From: an uncultured Clostridia bacterium
GTDB lineage: Bacteria > Bacillota > Clostridia > Lachnospirales > CAG-274
NCBI GenBank assembly: GCA_910579745.1
Contig: CAJTVH010000011.1
Coordinates: forward strand, 1-64,000
Length of the DNA: 64,000 nt
Direction: 5' to 3'
Shown here in pieces: positions 44,865-54,563 of the stretch. Within the stretch, counting starts at the first letter, position 1. Each line of letters starts with the position of its first letter. The notes below the pieces were generated by a model. That model worked only from the letters and a program-made list of their open reading frames with translations, made no database searches and had not been told where the DNA came from. A program made the position numbers and the translations under genes.

Positions 44865-46850
44865 TTAATACTTCTCCAGTATTTTTTTAAGCTCAATAAC
44901 CTCGTCTCGAAGCTCGGCGGCTCTTTCAAACTGTAAATCAGCGGCCGCCTGGCGCATTTCTTTTTGAACGTTTGATATAACTTTCTCAAGCTCTTTTCTA
45001 TCCATAGACTCTGGGTCTTTATCAAGCCCCATGCCCTTTTTATCCTCAACGGAAACAGTCGCTTTAATAATATCATGAACTTTCTTAATAATGGTTTTCG
45101 GAACAATTCCATGTTCTCTATTATAATCTTCCTGAATGTTTCTCCTTCTGTTTGTTTCTGATATAGCCTTTCGCATAGAATCCGTTATAGTGTCGGCGTA
45201 CATAATAACCCGTCCCTCCGAGTTTCTAGCCGCTCGCCCGACAGTTTGAATAAGGGACGTCTCAGACCGTAAAAATCCCTCTTTGTCAGCGTCTAAAATA
45301 ATAACGGCTGAAACCTCAGGAATATCAAGACCTTCTCTCAAAAGATTAATTCCCACAAGTACGTCAAAAACATCCATTCTTAAATCTCTTATGATTTCCA
45401 GTCGTTCAAGAGTATCAATGTCAGAGTGAAGATATTTAACTCTGATTCCGTTTTCCTTGAGATAGTCAGTTAAATCCTCCGCCATTTTTTTAGTGAGAGT
45501 AGTAACAAGAACCTTCTGTTTTTTAGCGGTAACAGTATTAATCTCCCCTATTAAATCGTCAATTTGCCCATTTGTTGGCCTAATATCAATTTCCGGATCA
45601 AGAAGTCCCGTAGGTCTGATAATCTGTTCAGCAGTGTTTTGAGAGTGAGAATTTTCGTATTTTGACGGGGTTGCTGAAACAAAGAGAATTTGGTGAATTT
45701 TTTCCTCAAACTCTATAAATTTAAGAGGCCTGTTATCAAGAGCCGATGGAAGCCTGAAACCAAACTCAACAAGATTTGTTTTTCTCGACCTGTCCCCCTC
45801 GTACATACCGCCGATTTGAGGAATAGTAACGTGAGACTCATCAACAATAATCAAAAAATCATCCGGGAAATAATCAATAAGAGTATGGGGCGTGCTTCCT
45901 GCCTCTCTTCCTGATAAGTGTCTTGAATAATTCTCAATTCCTGAGCAAAAGCCCATTTCCGTCATCATCTCAATATCATAATTGGTTCTTTGTAAAATTC
46001 TTTGAGCCTCTAAAAGCCTGTCCTCAGCTTTAAGCTCCTCAACTCTCTCATCAAGCTCTTTTTGTATTCTACGTATAGCCGCGGTCATTTTCTCAGTGCT
46101 CGTCACATAATGAGACGCCGGATAAACGCATATATGCTCTCTTAAACCTTTTATCTCTCCTGTAAGCACGTCAATTTCAGTAATTCTGTCAACCTCATCC
46201 CCAAAAAACTCAATTCTATAAGCGTGTTCCGACGAACCCGCCGGAAAAACCTCCACAACGTCGCCCCTAACCCTAAAAGTACCTCTTGTGAAGTTCATAT
46301 CATTTCTGTTATATTGAATATCAATAAGCTTTCTTAAAACCTCATCCCTGTCTTTAATCATACCCGGCCTTAAAGATATAACCATCTCATTATAATCAAT
46401 AGGGTCGCCTAAACCATATATACATGAAACGCTCGCCACAATAATAACGTCTTTTCTCTCAAACAGCGCCGCTGTCGCCGAGTGTCTCAGCTTATCTATC
46501 TCATCGTTTATAGATGAGTCTTTTTCTATATAAGTATCTGTTTGAGGCACATACGCCTCAGGCTGATAATAGTCATAGTAGCTCACAAAATACTCAACGG
46601 CGTTTTTAGGAAAAAATTCCTTAAACTCATTATAAAGCTGAGCCGCGAGAGTTTTATTATGCGCTATAATCAAAGTTGGTTTATTAAGCTTTTCTATAAT
46701 ATTAGCCATGGTAAAAGTTTTACCGGAACCTGTAACGCCAAGTAAAGTTTGAAATTTTTTGCCATCAATAAAACCTTTTGAAAGATTTTCAATAGCCTGA
46801 GGCTGGTCGCCTGTCGGTTTAAATTTAGAAACAACCTCAAATTTATCCAC
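44865..46850 (-). CDS. uvrB: Excinuclease ABC subunit UvrB
   Basis: Helicase-like repair subunit of 661 residues from the GTG at 46850, the same length as I recall for B. subtilis UvrB. GGGGTGAG lies at ideal spacing for that start; another GTG three codons upstream overlaps the box. Walker A is LLGVTGSGKTFTMANI, the beta-hairpin region is YYDYYQPEAYVPQTDTYIEK, Walker B-type DESH is in IIVDESHVTIPQ, and the C-terminal UVR domain (EKVISNVQKEMRQAAADLQF) binds UvrA/UvrC. Upstream of uvrA. Confidence 0.96.
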   Translation of the reverse strand: MDKFEVVSKFKPTGDQPQAIENLSKGFIDGKKFQTLLGVTGSGKTFTMANIIEKLNKPTLIIAHNKTLAAQLYNEFKEFFPKNAVEYFVSYYDYYQPEAYVPQTDTYIEKDSSINDEIDKLRHSATAALFERKDVIIVASVSCIYGLGDPIDYNEMVISLRPGMIKDRDEVLRKLIDIQYNRNDMNFTRGTFRVRGDVVEVFPAGSSEHAYRIEFFGDEVDRITEIDVLTGEIKGLREHICVYPASHYVTSTEKMTAAIRRIQKELDERVEELKAEDRLLEAQRILQRTNYDIEMMTEMGFCSGIENYSRHLSGREAGSTPHTLIDYFPDDFLIIVDESHVTIPQIGGMYEGDRSRKTNLVEFGFRLPSALDNRPLKFIEFEEKIHQILFVSATPSKYENSHSQNTAEQIIRPTGLLDPEIDIRPTNGQIDDLIGEINTVTAKKQKVLVTTLTKKMAEDLTDYLKENGIRVKYLHSDIDTLERLEIIRDLRMDVFDVLVGINLLREGLDIPEVSAVIILDADKEGFLRSETSLIQTVGRAARNSEGRVIMYADTITDSMRKAISETNRRRNIQEDYNREHGIVPKTIIKKVHDIIKATVSVEDKKGMGLDKDPESMDRKELEKVISNVQKEMRQAAADLQFERAAELRDEVIELKKILEKY

Positions 46851-46982
46851 AAATCTCACCCCAAAAATATAATCACATAATATTATTTTTTCTCAATTAT
46901 CATATTTTATCATATTTATTGATTTTATACAATCATATTAAGTAAAAAATCACAAAACATTTAACAATTAATCACAAATCTA

Positions 46983-47022
46983 AAAAGAGATATTGCGGAA
47001 AATTTTCCATAATACCTCTTTT
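46983..47022 (-). terminator. Terminator for the pectate lyase gene
   Basis: AAAAGAGATATTGCGGAAAA pairs imperfectly with TTTTCCATAATACCTCTTTT, leaving two mismatches. On the minus strand it is followed by a T run and lies about 40 bp beyond the lyase stop codon. Confidence 0.7.
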
Positions 47023-47064
47023 CAGACTAAAATTATTATAACATTTCTAATTTAAAACTACTCA

Positions 47065-50000
47065 TCATTTAACGCTATTTAACGCTTTATTCAGTATATA
47101 AGCGGCATCCGTGGCGGTAATTTCCTCACCGTCCGTAACTTTCATACGTCCAATATACTCTTCCTTAATATCAGCGTCCTCTTTATTAAGAACATATTGT
47201 AAGGTAAGAACAGCGTCTCTAACCTCAATCGCGCCATTTCCATCAACATCTCCCAAAGGAATCTGTATCTCACCTGATTTTACCGTAATATTACAGTTGG
47301 CTGAAAAGCCTCCTTCTGTAGTTTTAACGGTAATCACAGCATTGCCGTCAGCTTTGGCCGTAACAAGACCTTTTTCGTCTACAGAGGCTATATTGGAAGC
47401 ACTTGATGTCCAGCTTACGCTTTTGTCTAAAGCGTCTGACGGGGATACAACAGCGTTAAGCTGATAAGTATCTCCTACTTTCATTTCAGCTTCTGTTGGA
47501 ACAATGGAAACTCCCGTAACATTTCTTTCAGCCGCTACAGAAACATTGTCAAAATAAACGGTGGTTCCGGCAGTTCTTACAAGTCTTATCTGTTTAAGAC
47601 TCAAAGGATTCTTGGAAATAAGATTTGATGTAACTTCTCCTAAAGGAGTCCCGCTTATATTGTCAGGAGCGTAATTTCCGTCTATATAAGGATAAATTTT
47701 TGTAACGGCTGTTTTATTGTTAAAATCAAGATCAACTTGTATACGGTACCATTTATTAGCCTCAAGCTTTCCGACAGCTTTACCCTCATATGGATTTTTG
47801 TCATTCGCGCTTGGTGAGTCTGACGTAACAACATAAGTGGTTCCGCCAATGTCTGTCATATGATAGAAAATATTATCATTATTGAATGTAGTTTTTCCAT
47901 AACCGTTTCCATCATCCTCTGTTTCAGCGGTCTCAAAGAAAATACGGAAAGTTCTTCCGGATGTTGCGTTATCTTGTAGAAAATCCGTAGTAAATGTCAC
48001 TTTTCCGCTTGTCGCCGGCGTTTTAAATTTTTTAAACACCGCTTTGTCAGGAAGTTTCATTTTAACAGTGCTGTTTCCCTGAACCGTTTCTTTATTAGCC
48101 GTGTCTATATTGTGGTTTCCGGCGGCGGGAAGTATCTCTTTATACCATTTTGAGAAATCCTCAGTATCGTTAAAATATTTGTCAGACTCAACTTCCGTAT
48201 TTTGTCCTGTTCCGTTTACAATAAGGGTAATCTCTCCCGTCTCGGCTGTTCCCTTAATATTGTCTCCGCAACTTGCTATACCTTTAACTTTAATAGCTGT
48301 CACTCCGCAGTTAGCGTAATTAATCGTACCGTCAGATTCCACTACGTCTCCTTGCCCGTCTATAACACTCCATGTAATGTTTGAAAGCCTGCTTCCATAA
48401 GCGGGAAGTCTATCGCCCTCATTCATCACATAATTGTCTTTAAACTCTGAAGCGTCTTTTTCAGCAATTTCTGTCAAATCCCTGAAACAAATATTATCAA
48501 CATAAAACTCACATAAGTCGTTAGTTCTGTCTGGTCTAAACTGAAGCTTGTTCGGAATAAATCTTGAGGCGTTAGCGAGCGTATAATCTTTCGCTGGGCC
48601 AGCGTTTAAAATTGATTTCTTAATATTTCCCTCATCGTCTAATAAATAATAATCTATTTTAGGCGCTGTTCCATCCGAAACACCTCTCGTATCGACAACC
48701 ATTTTTAATTTAAGCCATTCATCCGTATCATTAGCGAGAGTTTCTCTGTTTTTACTATTCGTATTAGCGAGAACTTCCGAAGATGTAATCCTCAGCTGAC
48801 CAAGAGAGTCGCCGCCTCTTAAATAGGCTTCCACATAACCATCGATGGCTCCCGTACACAAATCAAAACTAACCTCAATAACTTTATCTTTCTGCTCTCC
48901 GAAATTAAAAGTAAAATCATAAATACCTTTTCCTGGATCAACGGCCGCGTCCGCGTTTGTTTTCTGCGACTGTTTCACCTGGAAAAATTTTCCTTTGTCG
49001 GCGTATTCCATTCCATCTATATTGTTAGTTACGCCCCATTTTATTTTATCATTTTGAGTGTAAGCCGTTGTCATTTTAAGATAGTTTGACTCCTTGCCAA
49101 GCTCCTCATCCTCAAAATCAACAATACTCTCAGAATTTTCAGATAAAGAACCGACAATAACGTTAAATTCCCTTACTTCAGGTTTATAGCCATCAACTGA
49201 TAACGTAACCGTCAGTTTAGCGTATTTAACCCCGCTTCCATATTCTCCCACAATAATGGTATTATCCTTTAAAATACTGCTGTCTGAAGATGTCCACTCC
49301 GCTTTTACGTCCAAATCAGTATTAAAAGAAGTATCAAGTTTTGTATTTCTTAAAATAATGGTATCTTGAACGGAAATACTGTCAGCAAGCTCTTTGAGTT
49401 TCTCCTGCGGAGTAACTTCATCAAATCCATCTGGATTCCAGTTATCGGCTTTCTCGCCGTATTTGGCTTTCAAATGAATAAACGGTGTAAACCTCTCATT
49501 ATAATCATATTCTGATAGGCTCATTGAATACGCCGGCTCAATTCCTCCTGTTTCACACGCTGAAATCCTGATTTTTTCCGTTGAGCCCGTATCACTTGAT
49601 TTTGCCGCTATATTGCTCATCTCACATTTATAATATACAACCTGACCATTCTCGTCTGTTATGTCAGACAATAAAGTATCTCCCGTACCTGTTATTTTTG
49701 AGTTTAAAATAAGGATACCATAGCTGTCTCCCGCTTCTCTTGTACTCTTGGCGATAAAATCGTCTGATTGAATTGTACATTTATTAAATACCACTCTTGA
49801 GTCAGCGGCGGCTGTTCCATTCATAGTACAGTTTTTAAAATAAGCTCTCGCCTTATTATCTACCGCCACAGACGTACTTGTGTTTAAAAACTTACATCCA
49901 TCAAAAGTTGTTTTATCAGCTGAAACATTACAATTTCCCAAAGATACTCCGCTAGCTGAGAAATTATCAGCCGAAGATGAGATATTAAGACCAGAAATAC

Positions 50001-51846
50001 TTATCTCCCCTGTTTTTCCCTCTAGCGGCATAATACTGAGTTCGCTTTGCTCAACAGTGATATTCTCATCATATGTTCCCGGAGCCACAAAAATTGTTTT
50101 TCTTCCTTTTGTCATTTCCGCCTCGTTAGCTTTCATATACGCCACGGCGGACGCGATAGTTTTATAGCTCTCTCCTTCGACCTCACTCACTGAAGGGTCT
50201 ACGACAACAGAGTTTTTAATTGTCGGTGAAAGTGTCACAACACCTTCAGGGAAAGCGTTAACCGTCAAATCATTAAGATAATACTCAATATTTGTATATC
50301 CCAAACCGCAATAATCGCCGTTCATATCAGAAGCTGAGTTTGGATTAAGACCCCTCTCCAATTCCCACTCATCAGGCATACCATCATTATCGCTGTCGAT
50401 AATCTCTTTTGTAAGATACTGAGGAGGATACTCATAAACAGTACTACACTGAATCTTATTTTTATCTATTGTGGCTTTTACGGTTGAGTTCGCGCTCTCA
50501 TAAGAACTTGTTCCGCTAAGAGAACCCGTCCCGTTTTTAGCTTCCTCCATAACCTGTTTGTCAATAGGAGTACGTTTATCAGCGCTGATTCCAGTGCCGG
50601 CGTAAGCGAGTACTTTCTCATACGCCTCATCAGCCGTGTCTATTTTTCCAGAAGCGAGTACGGATAAGTCCTCTTTCTTTGAATCAGGATTATACTGATT
50701 ATAAGTCTTTTTTTGGTCCACATAAGTGGTTATAGTGCCGTAATCATAAAGAGGCATACGCTCGTCAACCTTACAGTATCCCTTTTGAAGCTTATTCCCG
50801 TTGCTGTCAAGAACGGCGTCATTGTTTAAAGTGGATGAATAATCAATAACATCGTCAGCCCAGTTATTGTTTACATCATTTCGAATGCTTCCGTCTTTAT
50901 TTAATATTTTGTTTCCCGTTAAATAAAATCTATATTTATGTCTGTCAGAACCGTCTATCGTAAAATATCTGTATCCTCCAGTTGTTGAGTTTCCAGCTTT
51001 AAAATAGTTGTTCACATAATTGACGTGGCCATGTGTACCGTAAGCTGTCTGATAGCCCCAGTCATAAATAACATTGTTTACATAATCCATTACATATGTA
51101 CCAGGAACTTTGCCTCTATAGTTTCTGGATATATTATGAGCGATCATATTATGATGCCACGAGTTTTGCCCTCTTCCAAACATTATACCAAAACCGTGAG
51201 CGCCTTTCGGGTGGCCGCCCCATGAGTTTGAGGGACCAATAACGCTCCATTGAACCGTCTGATACATATTATGTGAGTACAGCGCTAACTGTTCGTCAGT
51301 CGCCCAGCCTGTTGCGCAGTGGTCAATCATGGATATTGAGCCATGAGAACCGCCCCATCCGTCATAATCGTTTTCTTTGCCACCCGGTCCCGGTCTTGAG
51401 CTTAAAAAACGAACAATAATATTGTCACCGCCCATTCCAAGCTTATAGTTTTTAAGAGTAATTCCTCCGCCGCCCGGCGCTGTCTGTCCGGCAATGGTGA
51501 TATTTCCTTTTACTACCACATCGCTTTTAAGTTCAATGGTTCCTCCAACGTCAAAAACAACAATCCTGTTTGAACCGCTTACAGCGTCACGAAAAGAACC
51601 TGGTCCGCTGTCGTTAAGATTGGTAACGTGATAAATCTTTCCTCCCCGTCCTCCTGTGGCGTATTTTCCGCCGCCTTCCGCTCCCGGAAAGGCTGGGATT
51701 TTCTCTTCAGCCGCCAAATTAACGTCATTGGAAAATCCTGTCTTTGTTTCAGACGCGGTGTTGTTAATATTTTCCGCGAAAGTTGAAGTTAAACAGCCGC
51801 TTACTGAAAGTACAGCCGATAAAATCAACGCAGCAAATTTTTTCAT
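47065..51846 (-). CDS. Secreted multidomain pectate lyase with dockerin-like C-terminus
   Basis: A 1593-residue exported pectin-degrading enzyme. The signal sequence (1-24) contains VSGC, which could be a lipobox, or may be cut after TFA. A right-handed beta-helix pectate lyase domain (about 50-540) begins PAFPGAEGGGKYATGGRGG, has HCATGWATDEQLALYS and SWGGHPKGAHG, and ends in a Ca-binding-like DSDNDGMPDEWE. A second pectinesterase-like beta-helix (about 545-810) starts YKTIASAVAYMKANEA. Then come Ig-like and carbohydrate-binding-like modules (about 815-1440), a BIG2 domain (about 1445-1525), and a dockerin-like tail with GDVDGNGAIEVRDAVLTLQY and a weaker second loop VTDGEEITATDAAYIL. AAAGGAG precedes the ATG. 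Confidence 0.88.
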   Translation of the reverse strand: MKKFAALILSAVLSVSGCLTSTFAENINNTASETKTGFSNDVNLAAEEKIPAFPGAEGGGKYATGGRGGKIYHVTNLNDSGPGSFRDAVSGSNRIVVFDVGGTIELKSDVVVKGNITIAGQTAPGGGGITLKNYKLGMGGDNIIVRFLSSRPGPGGKENDYDGWGGSHGSISMIDHCATGWATDEQLALYSHNMYQTVQWSVIGPSNSWGGHPKGAHGFGIMFGRGQNSWHHNMIAHNISRNYRGKVPGTYVMDYVNNVIYDWGYQTAYGTHGHVNYVNNYFKAGNSTTGGYRYFTIDGSDRHKYRFYLTGNKILNKDGSIRNDVNNNWADDVIDYSSTLNNDAVLDSNGNKLQKGYCKVDERMPLYDYGTITTYVDQKKTYNQYNPDSKKEDLSVLASGKIDTADEAYEKVLAYAGTGISADKRTPIDKQVMEEAKNGTGSLSGTSSYESANSTVKATIDKNKIQCSTVYEYPPQYLTKEIIDSDNDGMPDEWELERGLNPNSASDMNGDYCGLGYTNIEYYLNDLTVNAFPEGVVTLSPTIKNSVVVDPSVSEVEGESYKTIASAVAYMKANEAEMTKGRKTIFVAPGTYDENITVEQSELSIMPLEGKTGEISISGLNISSSADNFSASGVSLGNCNVSADKTTFDGCKFLNTSTSVAVDNKARAYFKNCTMNGTAAADSRVVFNKCTIQSDDFIAKSTREAGDSYGILILNSKITGTGDTLLSDITDENGQVVYYKCEMSNIAAKSSDTGSTEKIRISACETGGIEPAYSMSLSEYDYNERFTPFIHLKAKYGEKADNWNPDGFDEVTPQEKLKELADSISVQDTIILRNTKLDTSFNTDLDVKAEWTSSDSSILKDNTIIVGEYGSGVKYAKLTVTLSVDGYKPEVREFNVIVGSLSENSESIVDFEDEELGKESNYLKMTTAYTQNDKIKWGVTNNIDGMEYADKGKFFQVKQSQKTNADAAVDPGKGIYDFTFNFGEQKDKVIEVSFDLCTGAIDGYVEAYLRGGDSLGQLRITSSEVLANTNSKNRETLANDTDEWLKLKMVVDTRGVSDGTAPKIDYYLLDDEGNIKKSILNAGPAKDYTLANASRFIPNKLQFRPDRTNDLCEFYVDNICFRDLTEIAEKDASEFKDNYVMNEGDRLPAYGSRLSNITWSVIDGQGDVVESDGTINYANCGVTAIKVKGIASCGDNIKGTAETGEITLIVNGTGQNTEVESDKYFNDTEDFSKWYKEILPAAGNHNIDTANKETVQGNSTVKMKLPDKAVFKKFKTPATSGKVTFTTDFLQDNATSGRTFRIFFETAETEDDGNGYGKTTFNNDNIFYHMTDIGGTTYVVTSDSPSANDKNPYEGKAVGKLEANKWYRIQVDLDFNNKTAVTKIYPYIDGNYAPDNISGTPLGEVTSNLISKNPLSLKQIRLVRTAGTTVYFDNVSVAAERNVTGVSIVPTEAEMKVGDTYQLNAVVSPSDALDKSVSWTSSASNIASVDEKGLVTAKADGNAVITVKTTEGGFSANCNITVKSGEIQIPLGDVDGNGAIEVRDAVLTLQYVLNKEDADIKEEYIGRMKVTDGEEITATDAAYILNKALNSVK

Positions 51847-52026
51847 GAAAAAACTCCTTTCTTAAAATATAACTAATACAAAACCTATAAATCAAATAAA
51901 TTATAAACCAAGAATATTTAAAAACTTCGCTATATCGTTTAAAATTTATAAGTTTATATTAATTAAATTTAATTGATTTTGATTAATTTTTTAATTAATA
52001 TGTAAATTTAAACGTTGATATTTTAT

Positions 52027-52055
52027 ATTATACCTAATTTTAGAATAGAAATCAA
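52027..52055 (-). promoter_or_regulatory. Promoter of the pectate lyase gene
   Basis: On the minus strand TTGATT (52050-52055), a 17-bp spacer and TATAAT (52027-52032) form a good sigma-A promoter. It would give a 5' untranslated leader of about 170 nt, long enough for regulation, although I see no known riboswitch in it. Confidence 0.6.
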
Positions 52056-52195
52056 CATACATATTGTATAAAATACATTAAAATTTTTATTTTTTAATTT
52101 TACGCCTCTCATTACTTTTACTTTTTCTCGCCATACATAATCTATTCCTAATTTCATTCATTACATCAAAAATTAATTTTCACATAAAAAAATAT

Positions 52196-52224
52196 TTGCC
52201 ATTTCACTAAAAAAAGTATATAAT
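52196..52224 (+). promoter_or_regulatory. Promoter of the HD-GYP gene
   Basis: TTGCCA (52196-52201), a 17-bp spacer and TATAAT (52219-52224). Transcription would start near 52232, about 100 nt before the TTG start codon. It is arranged divergently from the pectate lyase promoter about 140 bp away. Confidence 0.65.
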
Positions 52225-52330
52225 TATCTATGAGTGTACATTTAATATTAAATACCCTTTAATCTTTTAAATGGTTTTTAATATAATATTAAACATAAAG
52301 CTTTATTTTATAAAAAAGGAGTGATTATAT

Positions 52331-53449
52331 TTGGATTTATCTCAGAATACAACGACGCATATCAAAATAAATGAATTATGCCCAAATATGATTTTGGCGG
52401 CAGACGCCGTTACAAGAAACGGAACTGTGATTCTCACAAAAAATACAAGACTTGATAATGTGACTTATAAAAAACTTGAAAAGAACAGCGATATTCATGT
52501 TGTTGAGATATGGGAATATTCTATAGATAAAAGAAATAAACCTTTTGTTGACAACGTAGCGAAAGATGAGTCTGCCGAGGAAAAAAAAGAGAATCCTATT
52601 TTGGATAAACCCGAATTTAAACGTTTTCAGGAAACATACGATAAAAAAATCGAAGAACTTAAAGGATGTATCGATGGGTTAAAAAATGGTGAAAAAACTA
52701 ATCAAGATGAGCTTTTCGGCATAATTGACAGCATAATAAGCACCGCTAACTGTTCCAGCGATTTAATACAATACATAAATTATATCAATAAAATGGATGA
52801 TAATACATACGCTCACAGTATAAACGTAGCCGTTTTATCTCATCTTTGCGCCACATGGATGGGCCTTGATAAAGAGGAGACAGAAAAAGCCGCTATAGCA
52901 GGTCTTCTCCATGATATAGGTAAAACCTCTATTGACCTTTCTGAAAAAGAACTTTCCCAAGAAAGCTATTTAGTTGGGGAAAAATTATTTAAATTTAAAA
53001 AACATCCGGAAATGGGATATGAAATCTTGCTTTTTCAAGAGCTTGACGATGATATAAAACAAGCCGTTCTCACTCATCATGAAAGAGTAGACGGCTCCGG
53101 CTATCCTAAAGGTATAAAAGGCGATGATTTGAATATAACTAGTAAAATAGTCTCTGTATGCAATGAATACGATAATCTCATTTATTTAAAAAAACGCTGT
53201 CCTTTTGATATAATAAATGAGTTTGACCATATGTATTTAGGCTTACTTGACACAAAAATCCTTTTACAGTTTACGAAAAATATAGCGTATACATATATAA
53301 GCTCGTATGTACAACTTTCAAATAAAGAAACCGCGCAGGTTGTTTTTATAAATCCTAATTTCCCTTCTCTTCCGATAGTATTATCGCCTGACGGAAAACT
53401 AATAAACCTTTCTCAGACAAAAGATTTAAAGATTATAAATATGGCATAA
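52331..53449 (+). CDS. HD-GYP domain protein (putative c-di-GMP phosphodiesterase)
   Basis: A 372-residue soluble protein. The N-terminal ~130 residues have a PilZ/DUF3391-like feel (INELCPNMILAADAVTRNG) and an acidic linker. The HD-GYP domain has His162, HDIGK (194-198), HHERVDGSGYPKG (249-261, with the GYP triad at 257-259) and a C-terminal helical end, so the metal and c-di-GMP phosphodiesterase motifs are intact. The start is TTG, with AAGGAG about 10 nt upstream, and no ATG fits the family. It is a single-gene unit ending at a shared terminator. Confidence 0.87.
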   Translation: MDLSQNTTTHIKINELCPNMILAADAVTRNGTVILTKNTRLDNVTYKKLEKNSDIHVVEIWEYSIDKRNKPFVDNVAKDESAEEKKENPILDKPEFKRFQETYDKKIEELKGCIDGLKNGEKTNQDELFGIIDSIISTANCSSDLIQYINYINKMDDNTYAHSINVAVLSHLCATWMGLDKEETEKAAIAGLLHDIGKTSIDLSEKELSQESYLVGEKLFKFKKHPEMGYEILLFQELDDDIKQAVLTHHERVDGSGYPKGIKGDDLNITSKIVSVCNEYDNLIYLKKRCPFDIINEFDHMYLGLLDTKILLQFTKNIAYTYISSYVQLSNKETAQVVFINPNFPSLPIVLSPDGKLINLSQTKDLKIINMA

Positions 53450-53510
53450 AACCAAGCGTATATGATTTTTTATCATTATCGAAATAAATTTTATTTTTTA
53501 TCTGCTATAT

Positions 53511-53549
53511 AAAAATGAGAGTATTGAATAAACAAATACTCTCATTTTT
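53511..53549. terminator. Bidirectional terminator
   Basis: AAAAATGAGAGTATT and AATACTCTCATTTTT form a perfect stem with A-tail/T-tail on both strands. It lies between the convergent HD-GYP (+) and maf (-) genes. Confidence 0.85.
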
Positions 53550-53623
53550 ATATATGAAATAAATCATACAAACTTCTTTGATTTTTTTAAATAAAACATA
53601 AAAATATTTTACAAAATATTGTA

Positions 53624-54220
53624 TTAAAACTTAATTTTTATTCCCATACTATTAAATATTTTATATAACTTAGAGGGAGATAATCCAACAACAGTATAAA
53701 AATCCCCATCTATTTTTTCTATAATAACAGAGCCTTTTCCTTGAACAGCGTAAGAACCAGCCTTGTCCAAAGGCTCCTCGGATTCTATGTAATTTAAAAT
53801 TTCACCGTCAGTTAAAGGCAACATATACACATCTGTTTTATCGGAATCCGTTTTTTTGATTATGCCATCATTATTTTTATAAAAGACGCTTATACCTGTG
53901 TAAACGCTGTGCTTATCCCCCTGAAGCGTTCTCAGCGTGTTAAAAGCGTCTTTTTTATCATTCGGCTTTCCAAGAATCTCATCATTATAAACAACTATGG
54001 TATCCGCTCCGATAACGATAACTTCCTCTTCCTCTTCCGAAATATTATTAAAAACAACCTCCGCCTTTCTCTCCGCCAAAAGCTCAACATATTTCTCAGG
54101 TGAGCATTTTTCCGATACCTCTTCATCAATATTGCTTTCGACAACTTTAAACTCAATGCCAATTTGATTTAAAATATCTCGCCTTCTTGGAGAAGATGAG
54201 GCCAAAATAAATATAGACAT
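53624..54220 (-). CDS. maf: Maf-like nucleoside triphosphate pyrophosphatase
   Basis: A 198-residue house-cleaning NTP pyrophosphatase, probably acting on dTTP/UTP or modified nucleotides. The signature ASSSPRRRDIL (residues 7-17), the VIGADTIVVYNDEILGKP block (about 69-86), TLRTLQGDKHSVYTGI and EPLDKAGSYAVQG are all present. AAAGGAG precedes the ATG. It follows a DUF4321 gene by 12 bp, a pairing I recall from other clostridia. Confidence 0.92.
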   Translation of the reverse strand: MSIFILASSSPRRRDILNQIGIEFKVVESNIDEEVSEKCSPEKYVELLAERKAEVVFNNISEEEEEVIVIGADTIVVYNDEILGKPNDKKDAFNTLRTLQGDKHSVYTGISVFYKNNDGIIKKTDSDKTDVYMLPLTDGEILNYIESEEPLDKAGSYAVQGKGSVIIEKIDGDFYTVVGLSPSKLYKIFNSMGIKIKF

Positions 54221-54232
54221 TTTAAAACTCCT

Positions 54233-54490
54233 TTATATTTTTTTATAAACAATAATAGCGATAATCATACCAATAATACCTGATATAGAGAATTTTAAAG
54301 AAAAAGAAAACGAGAAAATAATTATATCAAGATTTAAAACAACCGGCTGGTCTAAACCAAAAGTTTTTCCGTAATTAAGCCACGAACAATACGGAATACT
54401 CTCAAAAACCGTCCCTATAAAACCTCCTATAACAAGTCCGGCGGCCATAATAATAATGAATACCCAAATATTTTTATTTACATTCCCCAT
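54233..54490 (-). CDS. DUF4321 membrane protein
   Basis: An 85-residue protein with two TM helices (about 8-28 and 58-82) and the linking segment SWLNYGKTFGLDQPVVLNLD, which is the conserved core of DUF4321. No function is known. AAAGGG precedes the ATG. The gene starts a two-gene unit with maf. Confidence 0.8.
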   Translation of the reverse strand: MGNVNKNIWVFIIIMAAGLVIGGFIGTVFESIPYCSWLNYGKTFGLDQPVVLNLDIIIFSFSFSLKFSISGIIGMIIAIIVYKKI

Positions 54491-54563
54491 TAATTAACCC
54501 TTTCAATAAAATATTTATAAATATTTTATCGGCATACCCTATACAGGCACACCGATAAAAATA

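Noticed and set aside
51847..52330. Riboswitch (for example c-di-GMP) in the leaders of the HD-GYP or pectate lyase genes
   Set aside because: The leaders are long enough, but I could not recognise any conserved riboswitch core, only AT-rich imperfect hairpins.
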